Part shown: positions 62,756 to 64,000 of the stretch, one piece after another | How positions within the stretch are numbered: the stretch's first letter is position 1 | How the letters are laid out: each line of letters opens with the position of its first letter | Assembly (NCBI RefSeq): GCF_031458255.1 | Contig: NZ_JAVDYC010000001.1 | Span: 6,209,001 to 6,273,000 of the forward strand | DNA from: Catenuloplanes niger | Lineage (GTDB): Bacteria; Actinomycetota; Actinomycetes; Mycobacteriales; Micromonosporaceae | Direction: 5' to 3' | Length of the DNA stretch: 64,000 nt | The notes under the pieces: model-generated | What the model was told of the DNA's origin: nothing | Database searches by the model: none | The model's input: the letters and a program-made list of their open reading frames with translations, nothing else | Made by a program: the position numbers and the translations under genes

Positions 62756-64000
62756 CGCACCACCCGCCGGTGCCGGAGCAGGTCGTCCGGCGCCTTCAGC
62801 ACGCGCGAGCCGGGCCGCAGCGCGCGCAGCAGCGTGGCCGTGCCGGGGAGCACGGCCCGGCCGACGATCGTGACGGTCTCGTCCGGGCGCAGCGCCGCGA
62901 CCGCGTCCGCCGCGACCCGGTCGTCGACCACGCCGTCCGCGACCGCGAGCCGGGTGCGCCCGCGGACGCCGCTGAACGGCCCGTGCGGCAGCACCCGGAA
63001 GCCGAGCTGCGCCGCCACGAACTCGGGCGGCAGCGTCTCCAGCAGCAGCCGCCCGCCGGAGAGCCGGTAGCGCGCGGGGGAGACGGCCAGCGCCCGGAAC
63101 CCGCCGCCGCCGGGCCACTCGCGCACCACCGTGCGACGCGTCCGGGAGGCGAGGCCGAGCCGCCGGTGCAGCACGCCGAGCGCGTCCGCGCCGACGCCGT
63201 CCAGCAGTCCGTGACCCGCGAGCGCCGTCACGGTACGCCGCGCGGCCACCACGTCGGCGGGCGTGACGCCGTCCGGCAGCGGCTCGGCGGGCGAGACGGC
63301 CTCGTCGCGGGTGACGCCGCCCGGGTCGGTGCCGTCCACCACCATCCGCAGCCGGGGCAGCGTGAACGCCGCGACCGTGGCCGCGCTCTGCTCGACCGCG
63401 ACCCAGCGCCGGCCGAGCTTGTGCGCCACCGCCGCGGTGGTGCCGGAGCCGGCGAACGCGTCGACGACCAGGTCGCCGGGGCCGGTGGCGATCTCGATGA
63501 TCCGGCGCAGCAGCGGCTCCGGCTTGGGCGTGGCGAACGGCTCCGCGCCCGGGAAGAGCCGCCGCAGGTGGTCGCGCTTGGCGTCCTGGTTCGTGCCGAC
63601 CTCGTCCGCCGGCCACCAGGTGCGCGGGACCAGGCCGGGCTGCACCTCGTGCCGGTACCGCTTGATCACCGGCAGGCTGTCGCCGGTGCGGCCGAACCAG
63701 ACCCGGCCCTCCGCACGGGCGCGGTCCAGCGTGGCCGGGCTGAACCGCCAGTACGACCCGGCCGGCGGGCGGACCACCCGGCCGGACGGCAGCTCGACCG
63801 CGAACCGGTTGCGCTCACTGCCGCTCTTCGCGGTGCCGTTGTCGCCCTGCAGCCACGGCCCGCGCGGGTCGCCGTCCGGGTTCCGGTACCGCCCGTCGAC
63901 GAGCGCGGTGCGCGGCAGCAGGTTCCGCACCGAGCGCCAGCCGGGCCCGGACGGCGCGTAGACGTGGATGTAGTCGTGCGCGGAGGAGAGGTCCGTGTCG
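62752..64000 (-). CDS. Type III restriction-modification methyltransferase Mod (5' end beyond the window)
   Basis: The frame is open to the right edge; the first visible residues include SSAHDYIHVYAPSG, as in Mod proteins after the DPPY motif. Visible features are RWFSPATLDRARAEGRV-like (here WRFSPATLDRARAEGRVWFG), GTNQDAKRDHLRRLFPG, FATPKPEPLLRRIIEIA and the SAM-binding motif I VVDAFAGSGTTAAVAHKLG. The order (catalytic motif first, SAM motif later) is that of N6-adenine beta-class enzymes. The catalytic DPPY lies outside the window. It is translationally coupled to the Res-like helicase. Confidence 0.88.
   Translation of the reverse strand, partial: DTDLSSAHDYIHVYAPSGPGWRSVRNLLPRTALVDGRYRNPDGDPRGPWLQGDNGTAKSGSERNRFAVELPSGRVVRPPAGSYWRFSPATLDRARAEGRVWFGRTGDSLPVIKRYRHEVQPGLVPRTWWPADEVGTNQDAKRDHLRRLFPGAEPFATPKPEPLLRRIIEIATGPGDLVVDAFAGSGTTAAVAHKLGRRWVAVEQSAATVAAFTLPRLRMVVDGTDPGGVTRDEAVSPAEPLPDGVTPADVVAARRTVTALAGHGLLDGVGADALGVLHRRLGLASRTRRTVVREWPGGGGFRALAVSPARYRLSGGRLLLETLPPEFVAAQLGFRVLPHGPFSGVRGRTRLAVADGVVDDRVAADAVAALRPDETVTIVGRAVLPGTATLLRALRPGSRVLKAPDDLLRHRRVVR

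Noticed and set aside
62756-63616. N-terminal extension giving the Res-like protein 913 residues
   Set aside because: The extra residues are Arg/Ala/Gly-rich shadow sequence of the methyltransferase gene. The GTG at 62755 overlapping its stop is the natural start.

Overview
The window is chromosomal DNA of a high-GC actinobacterium. GC is very high throughout, third codon positions are almost all G or C, and GTG or TTG starts are common. Gene content (SigE-type ECF sigma factors, an actinobacterial RhaI-type rhamnose isomerase, secreted glycosidases with AbfB domains, many small membrane proteins) fits a soil actinomycete, most likely a member of the Micromonosporaceae such as Actinoplanes or Catenuloplanes. 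The genus is an inference. No phage structural genes, insertion sequences or CRISPR arrays were found.

Layout. 0-12 kb: membrane proteins, a DUF6807/PmoA-like protein, a UbiA-type prenyltransferase, an EamA exporter, a CGNR zinc-finger protein, a receiver-only response regulator, smpB, a Gfo/Idh/MocA dehydrogenase, an ECF42-type sigma factor with its DGPF-domain partner, and a tandem pair of paralogous membrane proteins. 12-31 kb: an L-rhamnose locus. The leftward arm holds isomerase, mutarotase and ABC transporter (rhaI-rhaM-rhaS-rhaQ-rhaP-rhaT). A divergent LacI-family regulator follows, and the rightward arm holds an aldolase/dehydrogenase fusion and rhamnulokinase. These two enzyme genes are separated from the regulator by an iron-box-preceded pair encoding a large HtaA/Ig/WxL-like surface protein and a DUF916-like membrane-anchored partner. 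A secreted GH2-AbfB glycosidase closes the locus. 31-36 kb: small hypothetical genes, a histidine phosphatase and a large ATPase regulator. 35.9-36.7 kb: a promoter, a 36-codon small ORF, an intrinsic terminator and then five tRNA genes, two of which carry leucine anticodons on short-variable-arm bodies.

36.7-43 kb: a YcxB-like protein, pyruvate formate-lyase with its activase, a decayed ArsR-type regulator, a HAD phosphatase and argG with an apparently leaderless promoter. 43-55 kb: two ECF sigma factors, each translationally coupled to a membrane protein, an MFS exporter, a truncated third member of the 10-kb paralog family, a metallophosphoesterase, a PfkB kinase with a TrmB/LuxR-like regulator, a secreted GH53 galactanase behind a perfect LacI-type operator, and a beta-hydroxyacid dehydrogenase. 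55-64 kb: a sulfotransferase, a secreted TNT-domain protein, a GlxA-type regulator, small membrane proteins, a nucleotidyltransferase pseudogene, a hemerythrin, and a type III restriction-modification pair. The Res subunit of that pair appears to lack its nuclease domain, and the Mod gene runs off the right edge.

Functionally, the rhamnose genes form a complete pathway: uptake, mutarotation, isomerisation, phosphorylation, then cleavage to DHAP and lactaldehyde with oxidation to lactate. AACGTT-cored operators link its two arms. A second operator class with an AGCGCT core sits before the GH2, GH53 and DUF6807 genes and suggests a separate plant-polysaccharide regulon.
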